The translations under genes and the position numbers were made by a program. From assembly GCA_009775375.1 (NCBI GenBank), contig VSPO01000069.1:1-17447 (forward strand): a DNA stretch of 17,447 nucleotides. Reading direction: 5' to 3'. Origin of the DNA: Muribaculaceae bacterium (GTDB taxonomy: Bacteria; Bacteroidota; Bacteroidia; Bacteroidales; Muribaculaceae). How positions within the stretch are numbered: position 1 is the stretch's first letter; every line of letters starts with the position of its first letter. The notes under the pieces were generated by a model. It was not told where the DNA came from and did no database searches. It saw only the letters and a list, made by a program, of their open reading frames with translations. Shown here piece after piece: positions 16,164 to 17,447 of this stretch.

Positions 16164-16211
16164 TAAATTGCCGTCATGGCTATGCTTTGGCATAGCCATG
16201 ACGGCAATTTA
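16164..16211. terminator. Perfect 22-bp-stem hairpin between the GH5 gene and the peptide gene
   Basis: 16164-16185 and 16190-16211 are perfectly complementary, with a TTTG loop. The stem runs from TAAATTGCC to GGCAATTTA. It lies 39 bases after the GH5 stop and 18 bases past the end of the convergent peptide gene, so it is well placed as a bidirectional terminator. The T-runs are only three bases long, but the stem is very strong. Confidence 0.8.
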
Positions 16212-16229
16212 GTGTTTCCCAATATGGTT

Positions 16230-16505
16230 TTAGGGTTCTTCGTCAGGATTTGGGTTTTCCGGCGGTTCTACCTCTTCTTCTGTATCAGCAAATTCCTCGC
16301 ATGCGAATTCTTTACATGAATGTTCCAGACAAATGTGGGCAGTGCAATTGTGTGTACCGCAATGATGAGCATCACAGCTTGAGTCCATTGTCGCTATCTC
16401 AAATGAATGATTCTCTTCGGCATCTACGATAGTACGGATTCCCATGTCAATCCATGAATTTTCATTGACTACTACTTCAATAGGTGGTGGTGGCGGTGTT
16501 ATCAT
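16230..16505 (-). CDS. Candidate RiPP precursor peptide with six CxxHx/CxxFx pentads
   Basis: This 91-residue protein is taken from the ATG at 16505; the frame is open to 16538 but the nearer start shares its context with the divergent gene (AACTTTTTAATTATGA against AACTTTTTTAATTATGA). The order is a proline run (MITPPPPP), a short middle part (IEVVVNENSWIDMGIRTIVD, then AEENHSFEIATMDSS) as possible leader, then six Cys at 44, 49, 54, 59, 64 and 69, exactly five apart, then an acidic Pro/Glu tail ending NPNPDEEP. Units 1-4 have His as fourth residue and units 5-6 have Phe. There is no signal peptide. Facing a radical SAM maturase gene, it is probably that enzyme's substrate. A metal-binding Cys/His peptide is the main alternative. 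Confidence 0.72.
   Translation of the reverse strand: MITPPPPPIEVVVNENSWIDMGIRTIVDAEENHSFEIATMDSSCDAHHCGTHNCTAHICLEHSCKEFACEEFADTEEEVEPPENPNPDEEP
16287..16376 (-). repeat. Six in-frame 15-base units coding the Cys pentads
   Basis: The units are CDAHH, CGTHN, CTAHI, CLEHS, CKEFA and CEEFA. Only Cys and the fourth position (His x4, Phe x2) are fixed, and Glu takes the third position in the last three. The codons differ among units, so the periodicity is held at protein level rather than being a recent DNA duplication. Confidence 0.8.
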
Positions 16506-16579
16506 AATTAAAAAGTTTGGTACTCTAAAAACAAACATTTATTAAAATTTGTTTAATGAACATAAAAACTTTTTTAATT
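16506..16579. promoter_or_regulatory. Shared divergent control region of the peptide and radical SAM genes
   Basis: This 74-base AT-rich gap separates the two divergent start codons. AAACAAA (16529-16535) is complementary to TTTGTTT (16548-16554) with a 12-base spacer, roughly at the centre. Both starts are preceded by the same AACTTTTT(T)AATT sequence, so the whole gap is nearly mirror-symmetric. No exact TAnnTTTG is present; TAAAATTTG at 16543-16551 is one base off in spacing. It is likely a common control region producing both transcripts together. Confidence 0.55.
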
Positions 16580-17447
16580 ATGACAATGTCAAAGAATAGC
16601 AACATAGATGTAAAAGTTAAGGACTTAAGAAAATCCCGATATTCATATTTATTTATGGATAAAGGGAATTGTTACGTCTATTCTTCAATGACAAATATGC
16701 TTTTACAATTGTCGCAAGAAATTTATGAATTTCTTGTAACTGGAAATATTCATGGCCTATTGAGTGTCAAAGAAGGTAAATCTTTTGAATTTCTTTTATC
16801 TAAAAAGATTATTAATTCTGAGACAGAAGATGATGATTTAAGGAATATATTGAAAATAAACTATTTGCAATCTTCCTACCAAACATCTCATATGAATCTT
16901 ACCCTGTTGCCGACAGAGGGATGTAATCTACGGTGTCCATATTGTTTTGAGACGGAAAAGAGTGGTATGTCGATGAGCGATGAAGTAATAGATCAGGATG
17001 TAAGGTATATCAAAGAGCGTTCGTGTGTAAAAACCTTATCAATAACATGGTTTGGAGGTGAACCACTACTAAGATATGATATTATTGAAAAGCTTTTGTT
17101 GAAATTAACCTCAATTGACAATAAAAAAATAATATCCCAATCCATTGTAACTAATGGGACTATAATAAATGAAGAAATTCTAAGATTATTTAGGAAATAT
17201 CCTTTGGATAATATTCAATTCACAATTGATGGGACAAAGGAAGAGCATAATAAAAAACGCTTTTTTGCACCGAATAAAGGAACTTATTCAATAATTATAA
17301 ACAACATTAAGAGATTTTGTGAATCATTTCCAAACACAAAAGTTTCAATTAGGATAAATGTTGATAAGAATGTTTCTCCTAAATTTGTGGAAATATGTCG
17401 AGAAATTAGAAGAGAGATTAATGTTAAGCATAGATATAATCTAAGAG
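16580..17447 (+). CDS. Radical SAM peptide maturase (SPASM-type), truncated by the window end
   Basis: At least 289 residues are visible and the C-terminus lies outside. Residues 1-105 form an N-terminal region of the kind seen in peptide-modifying enzymes (SRYSYLFMDKGNCYVYSSMT), probably the substrate-recognition part. The radical SAM core has the 4Fe-4S motif CNLRCPYC (Cys115, 119, 122), GGEP at 159-162 for SAM binding, TNGT at 191-194 and IDGTKEEHNKKR at 216-227. The last is a typical sequence of radical SAM/SPASM maturases. The SPASM domain with auxiliary clusters would be in the missing part. The gene is strikingly AT-rich compared with the redox locus, which suggests horizontal transfer. 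A second ATG at 16586 is possible, but 16580 matches the start context of the divergent peptide gene. The likely chemistry is thioether or C-C crosslinking of that peptide. Confidence 0.88.
   Translation, partial: MTMSKNSNIDVKVKDLRKSRYSYLFMDKGNCYVYSSMTNMLLQLSQEIYEFLVTGNIHGLLSVKEGKSFEFLLSKKIINSETEDDDLRNILKINYLQSSYQTSHMNLTLLPTEGCNLRCPYCFETEKSGMSMSDEVIDQDVRYIKERSCVKTLSITWFGGEPLLRYDIIEKLLLKLTSIDNKKIISQSIVTNGTIINEEILRLFRKYPLDNIQFTIDGTKEEHNKKRFFAPNKGTYSIIINNIKRFCESFPNTKVSIRINVDKNVSPKFVEICREIRREINVKHRYNLR

Noticed and set aside
2839..17447. One functional export system joining the HlyD-like stub with the radical SAM peptide
   Set aside because: They lie about 13 kb apart with unrelated operons between and no shared regulatory sequence; proximity alone is not evidence.

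Overview
The window looks like a chromosomal segment of a gut-type Bacteroidales bacterium. The Muribaculaceae are a guess from overall style, not a proven placement. The clues are a TonB-dependent receptor with a carboxypeptidase-regulatory-like N-terminal domain, promoters with the Bacteroidetes -7 element TAnnTTTG, a System II CcsBA fusion, a circularly permuted imelysin lipoprotein, and a secreted GH5 lipoprotein.

Layout. (1) 1-259 is a leader with GTGGTT-type repeats. (2) 260-3027 holds a TonB-dependent outer-membrane receptor, coupled by an ATGA overlap to a 62-residue single-pass membrane protein resembling the N-terminal anchor of HlyD-type adaptors. (3) 3086-5306 is a self-contained cassette: a 54-bp near-perfect palindrome over a promoter, two ATGA-coupled P-loop ATPase/winged-helix genes, and a strong terminator. 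(4) 14727 down to 5437 on the minus strand is a long redox and probable iron-handling locus. In transcription order it has an outer-membrane barrel, a permuted imelysin, a small AT-rich lipoprotein, the 3' scrap of a second imelysin, a di-heme oxidoreductase, an OprO/P-like porin, a c-type cytochrome lipoprotein (frameshifted here), a chorismatase-like protein of the FkbO/Hyg5 type, and CcsBA. The last five are packed with gaps of 30 and 2 bp and then two 4-bp overlaps. The CcsBA heme-ligation machinery is thus encoded with its likely clients. (5) 15108-16124 is a GH5 endoglucanase-like lipoprotein with its own promoter, closed by a perfect 22-bp-stem hairpin. (6) 16230-17447 is visibly more AT-rich and holds a divergent pair: a minus-strand 91-residue peptide with six tandem CxxHx/CxxFx pentads, and a plus-strand radical SAM peptide maturase cut by the window end.

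The most novel item is this last pair, which looks like a ribosomally made, radical-SAM-modified peptide system with an unusual five-residue Cys periodicity. Also notable are the symmetric four-half-site operator before the ATPase pair, the imelysin remnant with 54-bp direct repeats flanking an AT-rich lipoprotein gene, and the single-base break in the cytochrome lipoprotein.
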